A stretch of 64,000 bases of DNA from Ferrovibrio sp. (GCF_025869515.1 NZ_JAOZVR010000112.1:59922-123921); one strand, 5' to 3'. Positions 28,908-41,810 are shown, counted from the first letter of the stretch. Notes: a model not told the origin generated them from the letters alone. Program-made: numbers and translations.

Positions 28908-29321
28908 ATGGGAGTGCTGGATTCACTACTGGGGGCCATCGGCCTCGGCGGCAAGCAGGAAGCCGTAAACCTGCGTCAAACGCCATCTGGTATGCGCGTG
29001 GGGGAAATCCTTGCCGGCACGGGCACGAAGGCCGAGCCGGGCAAGACCGTGTCCGTGCATTACGCCGGCTGGATCTGGGAAAATAACAAACCCGGCCGCA
29101 TGTTTGACAGTTCCTACAAACGCGGACAGCCCTTTGAGTTCGCGCTCGGCCAGGGCAAGGTCATCAAGGGCTGGGACGAAGGCGTCGCCTATATGAAGGT
29201 CGGCGGTAAGCGGGCCCTGTTGATCCCGTCCTATCTGGCTTATGGCGCCCGCGGCAACGGCCGCATCATTCCGCCGAACGCGACGCTGTTTTTCGAAATC
29301 GAGCTGGTCAACGTCCGCTGA
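28908..29321 (+). CDS. FKBP-type peptidyl-prolyl isomerase (no obvious signal peptide)
   Basis: VSVHYAGWIWENNKPGRMFDSSYKRGQPFEFALGQGKVIKGWDEGVAYMKVGGKRALLIPSYLAYGARG. Confidence 0.93.
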   Translation: MGVLDSLLGAIGLGGKQEAVNLRQTPSGMRVGEILAGTGTKAEPGKTVSVHYAGWIWENNKPGRMFDSSYKRGQPFEFALGQGKVIKGWDEGVAYMKVGGKRALLIPSYLAYGARGNGRIIPPNATLFFEIELVNVR

Positions 29322-29419
29322 CGGATCGTCCGCCGCCGGCCAAATGGCAAGCCTGTGCCATGCTCTTGCCGCATTGCGGCGGCAGCGTCCCCGCTACATC
29401 CTGTCTTGTCATCCGTAAC

Positions 29420-29878
29420 ATGGAGTTCGTTTCGATGTCGTTGTCCCGTCGTGCTTTCGCCGGTGCCGCCCTTGCGGTCGGCCTGTTCGCCGCCCTGCCG
29501 GTCCAGAACGAGGCTTTGGCCCAGGAAAAGACCACCGCCTCCGGCCTGCGCTATACCGACACCAAGCTTGGCAATGGCGCCACCGCCCAGGCCGGGCAGA
29601 CCGCCACGGTGCATTATACCGGCTGGCTCTATATCGCCGGCGAAAAGGGTCGCCAGTTCGACTCCTCGCGTACCCGCGGCCAGCCCTTCAGCTTTCCGCT
29701 GGGCGGCGGCCGCGTCATCAAGGGCTGGGATGAAGGCGTTGCCGGCATGAAGGTCGGCGGCCAGCGTACCCTGATCATCCCGCCGCAGCTCGGCTATGGC
29801 GCCCAGGGCACCGGCGGCGGTGTCATTCCGCCGAACGCCACGCTGATTTTCGATGTCGAACTGCTCGACGTGAAATAG
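29420..29878 (+). CDS. Exported FKBP-type peptidyl-prolyl isomerase
   Basis: Signal MSLSRRAFAGAALAVGLFAALPVQNEALAQ (twin-Arg); ATVHYTGWLY ... FPLGGGRVIKGWDEGVAGMKVGGQRTLIIPPQLGYGAQG. Confidence 0.92.
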   Translation: MEFVSMSLSRRAFAGAALAVGLFAALPVQNEALAQEKTTASGLRYTDTKLGNGATAQAGQTATVHYTGWLYIAGEKGRQFDSSRTRGQPFSFPLGGGRVIKGWDEGVAGMKVGGQRTLIIPPQLGYGAQGTGGGVIPPNATLIFDVELLDVK

Positions 29879-29900
29879 ATTTCGCCATTCGGGCAATAAA

Positions 29901-29940
29901 AAACGGCCGGGCCAGAAATCATCCTGGGCCCGGCCGTTTT
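29901..29940. terminator. Bidirectional terminator between FKBP gene and acnA
   Basis: AAACGGCCGGGCC / GGCCCGGCCGTTT, 13-bp perfect stem flanked by A tract and T tract. Confidence 0.92.
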
Positions 29941-29966
29941 CGTTTCTGCGCTCTGCAGTGTTGCGC

Positions 29967-33029
<3,063 letters not shown>

Positions 33030-33306
33030 GGGGCAATCCTTTCGTAGCGGAAACTAAAACTGTCTGGCTGGTCTCGCGGGCGCCGGCCCGCGTCGGATGC
33101 CGCAAATAGGTGACGCAAAACCGGGCTTTTGCCAAGCAGTTTCGGCTGGAGGAAAGTTCAATGGGGGTCGAAATTTAGGCAATACCAGGGGGATATAAGG
33201 CGACCAATTTCACCGCCCCTTGACGGGGAAAGGGCCGGACCTTTATCAACGAGCCATAACGACGGCGTCGGCTACGGCTGCGTCGCGTATGAGGAGGCGA
33301 AACACA

Positions 33307-35286
33307 ATGTCCGAGACATCGGGTAAACCCGATGGGCGCGACCCGTTGGGGCGCGACACCATTCCGAAATTCTTCGCCTATAACGCCCGGCATCGCCGCG
33401 ACCGTCCCTCCATCCGGGAGAAGGATCTCGGTATCTGGCAGACCTGGACCTGGGGCGAGGCGGCCGGCAAGGTGCGGCATCTGGCCTGCGGCCTGGCCGT
33501 GCTTGGCTTCCGCCGCGATGACAAGCTCGCCATCGTCGGCGACAACCGGCCGGAACTCTACTGGTCGGTTGCTGCCGCGCAGGCACTGGGCGGCGTGCCG
33601 GTGCCGATCTATCAGGACAGCGTTGCCGACGAAATCCAGTATGTCATCGACCATGCCGAGGTCCGCTTCGCCATCGCAGAAAATCAGGAACAGGTCGACA
33701 AACTGATCTCGATCAAGGATCGCCTGCCGAAACTGGAGACAATCATCTTCAGCGACCCGCGCGGCATGCGGCATTACGATCATGCCTTCCTGCACGATCT
33801 GGAGGCGGTGATGGCCAAGGGCGAGGCGCATGACCGCGCCCATCCCGGTTTCTATGACGAGGAGATGGCCAAGGGCAAAGGCAGCGATATCTCGCTGATC
33901 TGCTACACCTCGGGCACCACCGGCCGGCCCAAGGGCGTGATGCTCAGTCACGACAATGTCGTGCGCTCGGCCACGCTGGCGATCAATTTCGACAAGATCA
34001 GCGAAACCGACGAAATCCTGGCCTATCTGCCGATTGCCTGGGTAGGCGACAACTTCATCTCCTATGCCGAGGCGGCCATTGCCGGCTTCTGCGTGAATTG
34101 CCCGGAATCGGCCGATACGGTGCTGCAGGATCTGCGCGAAGTGGGGCCGACCTATTTCTTCGCGCCGCCGCGCATCTTCGAAAACCTGCTCACCACCGTG
34201 ATGATCCGCATGGAAGATGCCAGCGCCATTAAGCGGCGTATGTTCCATTATTTCATCGGCGTGGCGAAACGCGCCGGCTGTGCGATCCTGGAACGCAAAC
34301 CGGTCTCGCTGACCGACCGGCTGCTCTATGCGCTGGGCGACCTGCTGGTCTACGGCCCGCTCAAGAATGTGCTGGGGATGTCGCGGCTGCGGCTGGCCTA
34401 TACCGCCGGCGAGGCGATCGGGCCCGATATCTTCGATTTCTTCCGTGCCCTCGGCATCAACCTCAAGCAGCTCTATGGCCAGACCGAATGCACGGTGTAT
34501 CTGTGCATGCATACTGATACCGATGTGAATCCGGATACCGTCGGTCCGCCGGCGCCCGGCGTGGAGCTGAAAATCGACGAGGCCACCGGCGAGGTGCTGT
34601 ATCGCAGCCCCGGCGTCTTCGTCGGCTACTACAAGAACGATGCGGCGACGGCGGAGACCAAGACCGCTGATGGCTGGGTCCATACCGGCGATGCCGGGGT
34701 GTTCACCGATGCCGGCCATCTGCGCATCATCGACCGCGCCAAGGATGTCGGCCGTCTCAATGACGGTTCGCTGTTTGCGCCGAAATATATCGAAAACAAG
34801 CTGAAATTCTTCTCTCACATCAAGGAAGCCGTGGCTTTCGGCCATGGCCGCGACTATGCGGCCGTCTTCATCAATATCGATCTGGCAGCGGTCGGCTCCT
34901 GGGCCGAGCGCAACGGCATCGCCTATACCTCTTACGCCGATCTGGCCGGCCGGCCCGAGGTTTATGACCTGATCAAGGGCTGCATCGAGCAGGTCAACCG
35001 CGACCTGTCGTCGGACAGCAGCATGACGGCCAGCCAGATCCGGCGCTTCCTGATTCTGCACAAGGAGCTGGATGCCGATGACGGCGAGCTGACCCGCACC
35101 CGCAAGGTACGCCGCAGCACCATTGCCGAGCGCTACGGCACGCTGATCGAGGCGTTGTATTCCGGCCAGCCGTCGGTTGCGGTGGAATCCAGGATCACCT
35201 TCGAGGATGGCCGCACCGGCAGTTTCAAGGCCAACCTGCCGATTGCCGAGGCCGCTTCCTATTCGACGATGCGCAAGGCGGGTTGA
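33307..35286 (+). CDS. Long-chain acyl-CoA synthetase (AMP-dependent ligase)
   Basis: ICYTSGTTGRPKGVMLSH, LKQLYGQTE, GWVHTGDAG, IIDRAKDVGRLNDGSLFAPKYIENKLK. Confidence 0.92.
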   Translation: MSETSGKPDGRDPLGRDTIPKFFAYNARHRRDRPSIREKDLGIWQTWTWGEAAGKVRHLACGLAVLGFRRDDKLAIVGDNRPELYWSVAAAQALGGVPVPIYQDSVADEIQYVIDHAEVRFAIAENQEQVDKLISIKDRLPKLETIIFSDPRGMRHYDHAFLHDLEAVMAKGEAHDRAHPGFYDEEMAKGKGSDISLICYTSGTTGRPKGVMLSHDNVVRSATLAINFDKISETDEILAYLPIAWVGDNFISYAEAAIAGFCVNCPESADTVLQDLREVGPTYFFAPPRIFENLLTTVMIRMEDASAIKRRMFHYFIGVAKRAGCAILERKPVSLTDRLLYALGDLLVYGPLKNVLGMSRLRLAYTAGEAIGPDIFDFFRALGINLKQLYGQTECTVYLCMHTDTDVNPDTVGPPAPGVELKIDEATGEVLYRSPGVFVGYYKNDAATAETKTADGWVHTGDAGVFTDAGHLRIIDRAKDVGRLNDGSLFAPKYIENKLKFFSHIKEAVAFGHGRDYAAVFINIDLAAVGSWAERNGIAYTSYADLAGRPEVYDLIKGCIEQVNRDLSSDSSMTASQIRRFLILHKELDADDGELTRTRKVRRSTIAERYGTLIEALYSGQPSVAVESRITFEDGRTGSFKANLPIAEAASYSTMRKAG

Positions 35287-35291
35287 CCGGT

Positions 35292-36083
35292 ATGAGCGTG
35301 GCAGACAAGAAAATCGGTGACGTCCTGCTCAAGGTCGAGAATATCAGCCTGTCGTTTGGCGGCGTGAAGGCGCTCTCGGACATCAGCTTCGAAATCCGCG
35401 AGCATGAAGTGTTGGCCATCATCGGGCCGAACGGTGCCGGCAAGTCGTCGATGCTGAACTGCATCAACGGCTTCTATCATCCGCAACAGGGCACCATCAC
35501 CTACCGCGGCGAGAAGCGTAAACAGATGAAGCCGCACGAGGCCGCCAGTCACGGCATTGCGCGTACCTTCCAGAATATCGCGCTGTTCAAGGGCATGTCG
35601 ACGCTGGACAACATCATGACCGGCCGCCTGCTCAAGATGAAGGCCGGTCTGATCGCTTCGGCTTTCTACAAGGGGCCGGCCGAACGCGAGCAGATCGTGC
35701 ACCGCGAATTCTGCGAGCGCATCATCGACTTCCTGGAAATCCAGGCGATCCGCAAGGTGCCGGTCGGGCGGCTGCCCTATGGCCTGCAGAAGCGCGTCGA
35801 ACTGGCCCGCGCGCTGGCGGCCGAGCCGACGCTGCTGCTGCTGGACGAGCCGATGGCCGGCATGAATCTGGAGGAGAAGCAGGATATGTGTCGCTTCATC
35901 CTCGACGTCAACGACGAGTTCGGCACCACCATCTGCCTGATCGAGCACGATATGGGCGTGGTGATGGATATCTCGGACCGCGTTGTCGTGCTCGATTACG
36001 GCCGCAAGATCGGCGATGGCGTGCCGGCCGAGGTCAAGAACAACCAGGCGGTTATCGACGCCTATCTCGGCGTGCAGCACTAG
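35292..36083 (+). CDS. Branched-chain amino-acid-type ABC transporter ATP-binding protein (LivG-like)
   Basis: Walker A GPNGAGKSS, GIARTFQNIALF, LPYGLQKRVELARALAAEPTLLLLDEPMAGM. Confidence 0.93.
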   Translation: MSVADKKIGDVLLKVENISLSFGGVKALSDISFEIREHEVLAIIGPNGAGKSSMLNCINGFYHPQQGTITYRGEKRKQMKPHEAASHGIARTFQNIALFKGMSTLDNIMTGRLLKMKAGLIASAFYKGPAEREQIVHREFCERIIDFLEIQAIRKVPVGRLPYGLQKRVELARALAAEPTLLLLDEPMAGMNLEEKQDMCRFILDVNDEFGTTICLIEHDMGVVMDISDRVVVLDYGRKIGDGVPAEVKNNQAVIDAYLGVQH

Positions 36084-36096
36084 GGGCGGGCGGGCA

Positions 36097-36981
36097 ATGG
36101 CATTTTTCCTGGAAGTCCTGATCGGCGGCCTGATGGCCGGCGTGATGTATTCGCTGGTCGCGCTTGGCTTCGTGCTGATCTTCAAGGCCTCGGGCGTGTT
36201 CAATTTCGCCCAGGGCGCCATGGTGCTGTTTGCCGGGCTGTTCTTTGTCGGTTTCACCGAACTCGGCGTGCCGATGTGGCTGGCCCTGCTGCTGACCGTC
36301 GGTGTGATGGTGCTGCTGGCCGGCGTGATCGAGCGGCTGGTGCTGCGCCATCTGGTCAACCAGGAGGGTATCATCCTGTTCATGGCCACCATCGGCGTGT
36401 CCTTCTTCCTTGATGGATTCGGCCAGCTGATCTGGGGCAGCAACGTGCGCCAGCTCGATATCGGCATCCCGACTGATCCGATCTTCCTGATGGATGGCGA
36501 GATCCTGATCCAGTCTTTCGATCTCTGGGCTGCCCTGGTCGCCGGCACGCTGCTGGCCGCCCTGGTGGTGTTCCAGAAAACCCGCACCGGCCGGGCGCTG
36601 CGCGCGGTAGCCGACGACCACCAGGCGGCGCAGTCGGTCGGCATCCCGCTCAACGTGATCTGGATCATCGTCTGGGCCATTGCCGGCCTCGTTGCCCTGG
36701 TCGCCGGCGTCATGTGGGGTTCCAAGCTCGGCGTGCAGCCCGCCATCGTCAGTCTGGCACTGAAGGCGCTGCCGGTGCTGATCCTGGGTGGCTTCACCTC
36801 CATTCCCGGCGCCATCCTCGGCGGCCTGATCATCGGTGCCGGCGAAAAGCTGGCCGAAGTCTATATCGGGCCGCTGTTCGGCGGCGGTATCGAGAACTGG
36901 TTCGCCTATGTGCTGGCCCTGGGCTTCCTGCTGATCCGGCCGCAGGGCCTGTTCGGCGAAAAACTGATCGAACGCGTGTAG
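36097..36981 (+). CDS. LivH-like ABC permease
   Basis: GGLMAGVMYSLVALGFVLIFKASGVFNFAQGAMV; RPQGLFGEK. Confidence 0.93.
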   Translation: MAFFLEVLIGGLMAGVMYSLVALGFVLIFKASGVFNFAQGAMVLFAGLFFVGFTELGVPMWLALLLTVGVMVLLAGVIERLVLRHLVNQEGIILFMATIGVSFFLDGFGQLIWGSNVRQLDIGIPTDPIFLMDGEILIQSFDLWAALVAGTLLAALVVFQKTRTGRALRAVADDHQAAQSVGIPLNVIWIIVWAIAGLVALVAGVMWGSKLGVQPAIVSLALKALPVLILGGFTSIPGAILGGLIIGAGEKLAEVYIGPLFGGGIENWFAYVLALGFLLIRPQGLFGEKLIERV

Positions 36982-37003
36982 CGGCCAGCAAAGGATTTCA
37001 CAC

Positions 37004-38068
37004 ATGCTCTACCGCGAATCCGGCCAGTACAAGACCACCTACGGCGCAGATCAGGCGATCTTCACCATCCCGCAGGACCGGGTTTTTTTCGCCCTGCTGA
37101 TGCTGGTTGCCTTTGTCGGCATTCCGCTGGTGGCAACCAACTATGTCTATACCGCCCTGCTGATCCCCTTCCTCTGCCTCTCGCTGGCGGCCCTCGGCCT
37201 CAACATCCTGACCGGCTATTGCGGCCAGCTGTCGCTCGGCACCGGCGCCTTCATGGGTGTCGGCGCCGTGGCGGCCTGGAACCTGGCCACCCGGGTACCC
37301 GACCTCAATCTGGTGGTGATCTTCATCCTCGCCGGCCTGGTCACCGCTGCGGTCGGCATGTTTTTCGGTCTGCCCAGCCTGCGCATCAAGGGCTTCTATC
37401 TGGCGGTCGCCACGCTGGCGGCGCAGTTCTTCCTGCCCTGGCTGTTCGTCAAATGGGGCTGGCTCACCAACCATGCCGCCTCAGGTGTGATCACCGTGCC
37501 GCCGCTCACCCTGCTGGGCTGGAGCATCGACACGCCGATGGAGAAATATCTGTTCGCCCTCGGCGTCGTCGCGATCCTGGCGCTCGGCGCGAAGAACATG
37601 ATCCGCAGCAATCCGGGGCGGCAGTGGATGGCAATCCGCGACATGGATATCGCGGCCGAGATCATCGGCATCCGCCCGGTGGTGGCCAAGCTGACTGCCT
37701 TTGCGGTGTCGTCCTTCTATATCGGCGTGGCCGGCGCGCTGTACCTGTTCGTCTATCTCGGCTCGGCCGAACCGGACGGTTTCGGCATCAACCTGTCCTT
37801 CCAGGCGCTGTTCATGATCATTATCGGCGGCCTGGGGTCGATCCTGGGCAGCTTCCTCGGCGCTTTCTTCATCCTGCTGCTGCCGATCTTCCTGACCCGT
37901 GTACCGCCGATGCTGGGTTTCGACCTGTCCACCGCCCTGGTCTCGCATCTGGAATTCATGGTCTTCGGCGCCCTGATCGTATTCTTCCTGATCGTCGAGC
38001 CGCATGGCCTGGCCCGGCTGTGGCAGATCACCAAGGAGAAGCTGCGGGTCTGGCCGTTCCCTTACTGA
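37004..38068 (+). CDS. LivM-like ABC permease
   Basis: ALGLNILTGYCGQLSLGTGAFMGVGA; IIGGLGSILGSFLGAFFILLLP. Confidence 0.93.
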   Translation: MLYRESGQYKTTYGADQAIFTIPQDRVFFALLMLVAFVGIPLVATNYVYTALLIPFLCLSLAALGLNILTGYCGQLSLGTGAFMGVGAVAAWNLATRVPDLNLVVIFILAGLVTAAVGMFFGLPSLRIKGFYLAVATLAAQFFLPWLFVKWGWLTNHAASGVITVPPLTLLGWSIDTPMEKYLFALGVVAILALGAKNMIRSNPGRQWMAIRDMDIAAEIIGIRPVVAKLTAFAVSSFYIGVAGALYLFVYLGSAEPDGFGINLSFQALFMIIIGGLGSILGSFLGAFFILLLPIFLTRVPPMLGFDLSTALVSHLEFMVFGALIVFFLIVEPHGLARLWQITKEKLRVWPFPY

Positions 38069-38159
38069 TCTACCTTTTCCCGATGCCGCCGATACCTGCG
38101 CGGGCATCTGAAAAACCGAGTTTGTACTGTGTTTTTGGCATGCTAGGCTAACACCAATT

Positions 38160-38177
38160 CCCGCCGGATAAGGCGGG
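38160..38177. promoter_or_regulatory. Hairpin in 5' UTR of the substrate-binding protein gene
   Basis: CCCGCC-GGATAA-GGCGGG immediately before the GGGAGGA Shine-Dalgarno. Confidence 0.4.
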
Positions 38178-38195
38178 TGTAACCGGGAGGATAAA

Positions 38196-39506
38196 ATGAA
38201 AGCATCCAAATGGATTGCGTCCCTTGTCGTGGGCGCGGCTCTGGCCGGCAGCGCGTTTGCTGCACTGGCGCAGGAGCAGGTGATTCCGTCGATGGTCTAC
38301 CGCACCGGCCCGTATGCGCCGAGCGGCATTCCGGTCGCCGATGGCTTCTCCGATTACATTAACCTGATGAACGAACGCGATGGCGGCCTGAATGGCGTGA
38401 AGCTCCGCGTCGAGGAATGCGAGACCCAGTACAACACCGAGCGCGGCGTCGAATGCTACGAGCGTCTGAAGGCGCTGGGCGGCACCATCTTCAGCCCGTA
38501 TTCCACCGGTATCACTTACGCGCTGATCGATCGTGCGCCGACCGACAAGTCGGTGATCTTCTCGATGGGCTACGGCCGCGCCTCGGCCACCGTCGGCAAC
38601 ATCTTTCCCTGGGTGTTCACCGCGCCGGCCACCTACTGGGGCGGTGCCAGCGCCGGCATCCAGTACATCGCCAAGGAAATGGGCGGCAAGGACAAGCTGA
38701 AGGGCAAGAAGATTGCCTATGTCTATATCGACATTGCCTACGGCAAGGAGCCGATCCCGGTCTTCCAGAACTACGCGCAGGAACTCGGCTTCCAGCTCGA
38801 GCTGGTGCCGGTGCCGGCGCCGGGCCTGGAGCAGAAGTCGATCTGGCTGCAGATCCGCCAGATGCGCCCGGATTATGTCTACCTGCAGGGCTGGGGCGCG
38901 ATGAATGCCGTGTCGCTGAAGGAAGCGGCTGCGGTTGGTTTCGCGCGTGAGAAAATGGTCGGCATCTGGTGGTCGAGCCAGGACAGCGACGTGCAGGCGG
39001 CCGGTCCGGCGGCGAAGGGCTACAAGGGCCTCAGCTTCCATGGCGCCTCGAAGGACCTCCAGGTTCTCAAGGACATGAAGAAGTTCCTGGTCGACAAGGG
39101 CAAGGCGTCGCAGAACGGCAAGCATTTCGGCGAGATCGGCTATCTGCGTGGCGCCGCGAATGCGATGTTCACCGTCGAGGCTCTGCGTGCCGCCCAGGAA
39201 AAGCACGGCAAGGGCAAGGTGATGAACGGCGAGCAGTCGCGTGACGGCTTCGAGGCGATCAACCTCACCGATGCCAGCATCGAAAAGCTCGGTCTGAAGG
39301 GCTTCCTGCAGCCGCTGAAGCTGGCCTGCGACAACCATCTGGGCGACGGCAAGATCCTTGTCGTGCAGTGGCAGGGCGACCAGTGGAAGCCGGTCAGCGA
39401 CTGGATTCTGCCGGAAAACCAGAAGCTCTGGCCGCTGTACCTCAAGGACGCCGATTCCTACGCGCGTGAGAAGAACATCGCGTCACGGACCTGCGCGCGG
39501 TCGTAA
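38196..39506 (+). CDS. ABC transporter substrate-binding protein (LivK-like, periplasmic)
   Basis: Signal peptide MKASKWIASLVVGAALAGSAFAALAQ; GIPVADGFSDYINLMNERDGGLNGVKLRV. Confidence 0.92.
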   Translation: MKASKWIASLVVGAALAGSAFAALAQEQVIPSMVYRTGPYAPSGIPVADGFSDYINLMNERDGGLNGVKLRVEECETQYNTERGVECYERLKALGGTIFSPYSTGITYALIDRAPTDKSVIFSMGYGRASATVGNIFPWVFTAPATYWGGASAGIQYIAKEMGGKDKLKGKKIAYVYIDIAYGKEPIPVFQNYAQELGFQLELVPVPAPGLEQKSIWLQIRQMRPDYVYLQGWGAMNAVSLKEAAAVGFAREKMVGIWWSSQDSDVQAAGPAAKGYKGLSFHGASKDLQVLKDMKKFLVDKGKASQNGKHFGEIGYLRGAANAMFTVEALRAAQEKHGKGKVMNGEQSRDGFEAINLTDASIEKLGLKGFLQPLKLACDNHLGDGKILVVQWQGDQWKPVSDWILPENQKLWPLYLKDADSYAREKNIASRTCARS

Positions 39507-39516
39507 CCGCTGAATG

Positions 39517-39547
39517 CCCCCGCCGGCGCAACCGGCGGGGGTTTTTC
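39517..39547 (+). terminator. Rho-independent terminator / mRNA stabiliser between livK-like and livF-like genes
   Basis: CCCCCGCCGG-CGCAA-CCGGCGGGGG followed by TTTTT. Confidence 0.9.
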
Positions 39548-39569
39548 TTCGTCTTTTCCGGATAACCGC

Positions 39570-40433
39570 ATGACCGCCCAGACAGCCACCGCCCAGACAG
39601 CCCTTGCCACCTCTGTTGATGCCAGCGCCACCGCGCCGCTGCTTTCCGTCAACAATATCGAGGTGATCTACAATCACGTCATCCTCGTGCTGAAGGGCGT
39701 GTCGCTGCAGCTGCCCAAGGGCGGCATCGTGGCGCTGCTGGGCGCCAACGGAGCCGGCAAGACCACCACGCTGAAAGCGATTTCCAATCTGCTGCGCGCC
39801 GAGCGCGGCGACATCACCAAGGGCCATATCGATTATCACGGCGAGCGGGTCGACCAGCTCAACCCCTCGGCCCTGGTCAAGAAGGGCCTCATCCAGGTGA
39901 TGGAAGGCCGGCATTGCTTCGCCCACCTCACCATCGAGGAAAACCTGCTCACCGGCGCCTATACGCGCAGCGACGGCAACAAGGCGATCGAGCAGCATCT
40001 GGAAATGGTCTATTCCTATTTTCCGCGCCTGAAGGTGCGGCGGAAATCCCAGGCCGGCTATACCTCGGGCGGCGAGCAGCAGATGACGGCGATCGGCCGC
40101 GCGCTGATGAGCAAGCCCGACACCATTCTGCTGGACGAACCCTCGATGGGTCTGGCGCCGCAGCTGGTGGAGGAGATTTTCGAGATCGTCCACAAGCTCA
40201 ACAAGGAAACCGGCGTCAGTTTCCTGATCGCCGAGCAGAATACCAACATGGCCCTGCGCTATGCCGATTACGGCTATATCCTGGAAAATGGCCGCATCGT
40301 CATGGACGGCCCTGCCGAGAAGCTGCGCGAGAATTCCGACGTGAAGGAATTCTATCTCGGCCTCGGCTCGGGCGGCCGCATGAGCTTCCGCGATACCAAG
40401 CATTACCGCCGCCGCAAACGCTGGCTGACCTGA
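39570..40433 (+). CDS. LivF-like ABC ATP-binding protein
   Basis: LLGANGAGKTTTLKAISNLL, SGGEQQMTAIGRALMSKPDTILLDEPSMGLAPQLVEEIF. Confidence 0.93.
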   Translation: MTAQTATAQTALATSVDASATAPLLSVNNIEVIYNHVILVLKGVSLQLPKGGIVALLGANGAGKTTTLKAISNLLRAERGDITKGHIDYHGERVDQLNPSALVKKGLIQVMEGRHCFAHLTIEENLLTGAYTRSDGNKAIEQHLEMVYSYFPRLKVRRKSQAGYTSGGEQQMTAIGRALMSKPDTILLDEPSMGLAPQLVEEIFEIVHKLNKETGVSFLIAEQNTNMALRYADYGYILENGRIVMDGPAEKLRENSDVKEFYLGLGSGGRMSFRDTKHYRRRKRWLT

Positions 40434-40454
40434 TCCGCTTTTAAGGAGAGTTCC

Positions 40455-41780
40455 GTGGCGAAGAAGAGTGTGAAGAAGGCTGCCCGCAAGGCGGCCCCGA
40501 AAGCCACGAAGGTACGCGTCAAGGCTGACGAATACCTGGACAAGCGCGAAACCCGCAAGCCTGCGGCGCGCCTGAAGGCGCAGATTGCGGCCCTGCAGGC
40601 CCTGGTCGCCCACGCCAAGAAGGCGAGTCCGTATTACCGCGATATCCTGAAGGACGTGAAGCCGGCGAAGCTCACCTCGCTGGAGGCGCTGGCGAAGCTG
40701 CCGGTGACGCGCAAGTCCGATCTCGCGCCGCGCCAGAAGGCAAGGCCACCGCTTGGCGGGCTTGAAGCCGCCAGGCCGTCGGAAATCGCACATTATTTCC
40801 AGTCGCCCGGGCCGCTGTACGAGGCCTATCCGCATCCGACCGCGAAGGCGAAGGACCCGTTCCGCTTCTCCCGCGCCATCTGGGCCGCCGGCTGCCGGCC
40901 GGGCAATCTGGTGCACAATACCTTTTCCTACCACCTCACGCCGGCCGGCCGTCTCACCGAAGGTTCGGCTCATGCGCTCGGCTGTCCGGTCTTTCCCGCC
41001 GGCGTGGGCAATACCGAGCTGCAGCTCGATGCCATCGCCCAGCTGCAGCCGCGTGTCTATACGGGCACACCGTCCTTCCTCAAGATTCTGCTGGAGAAGG
41101 GCAGGGAACTCGGCAAGCCAACCACTTCGCTGAAAAAGGGCCTGGTCGGCGGCGAAGCCCTGCCGCCCAGCCTGCGTGCCGAACTGAAAAACCTCGGCGT
41201 CGATGTGCTGCAATCTTACGGCACGGCGGAACTCGGCCTGATCGCCTACGAATCCTCGGCGATGGAAGGCATGATCCTGGACGAGGACGTCATCGTCGAG
41301 ATCGTGCGGCCCGGCACCGGCGATCCGGTGGCGCCGGGCGAAGTGGGCGAGGTGGTGGTCACCGTACTGTCCAACCCGGTCTACCCGATGATCCGCTTTG
41401 CCACCGGCGATCTCTCGGCCGTGCTGCCGGGCCTCAGCCCCTGCGGCCGCACCAACACGCGTATCCGGGGGTGGATGGGCCGCGCCGACCAGACCACCAA
41501 GGTGAAGGGCATGTTTGTCACCCCGGGCCAGGTCGCCCAGGTCGCCGCCCGCCATCCGGAAATCGCCAGAGCGCGCCTTGAAGTGACGTCGGAAAACAAT
41601 CTCGATGCCATGGTGCTGAAGGTCGAAAGCAAGACATCCGGCGATCCGGTCGCGCTGGCCAGGGCCGTGGCCGAGAGCCTGCAGGCGGTCTGCAAGCTGC
41701 GCGGCCATGTCGAAGTGGTGGCCAGAGGCAGTCTGCCGAACGACGGCAAGGTGATTGCCGATCTCCGCACCTACCAGTAA
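40455..41780 (+). CDS. Phenylacetate-CoA ligase-like (PaaK family) with short K/A-rich N-terminus
   Basis: GTG start with AAGGAGAG upstream; MAKKSVKKAARKAAPKATK then ASPYYRDILKDVKPAKLTSLEALAKLPVTRKSDL; QSYGTAELGLIAYE. Confidence 0.87.
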   Translation: MAKKSVKKAARKAAPKATKVRVKADEYLDKRETRKPAARLKAQIAALQALVAHAKKASPYYRDILKDVKPAKLTSLEALAKLPVTRKSDLAPRQKARPPLGGLEAARPSEIAHYFQSPGPLYEAYPHPTAKAKDPFRFSRAIWAAGCRPGNLVHNTFSYHLTPAGRLTEGSAHALGCPVFPAGVGNTELQLDAIAQLQPRVYTGTPSFLKILLEKGRELGKPTTSLKKGLVGGEALPPSLRAELKNLGVDVLQSYGTAELGLIAYESSAMEGMILDEDVIVEIVRPGTGDPVAPGEVGEVVVTVLSNPVYPMIRFATGDLSAVLPGLSPCGRTNTRIRGWMGRADQTTKVKGMFVTPGQVAQVAARHPEIARARLEVTSENNLDAMVLKVESKTSGDPVALARAVAESLQAVCKLRGHVEVVARGSLPNDGKVIADLRTYQ

Positions 41781-41810
41781 ATCATTGAACCGGCTAAACT
41801 CCGCCGCATC

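Noticed and set aside
33175-35061. 628-aa minus-strand ORF
   Set aside because: Antisense shadow of the acyl-CoA synthetase.
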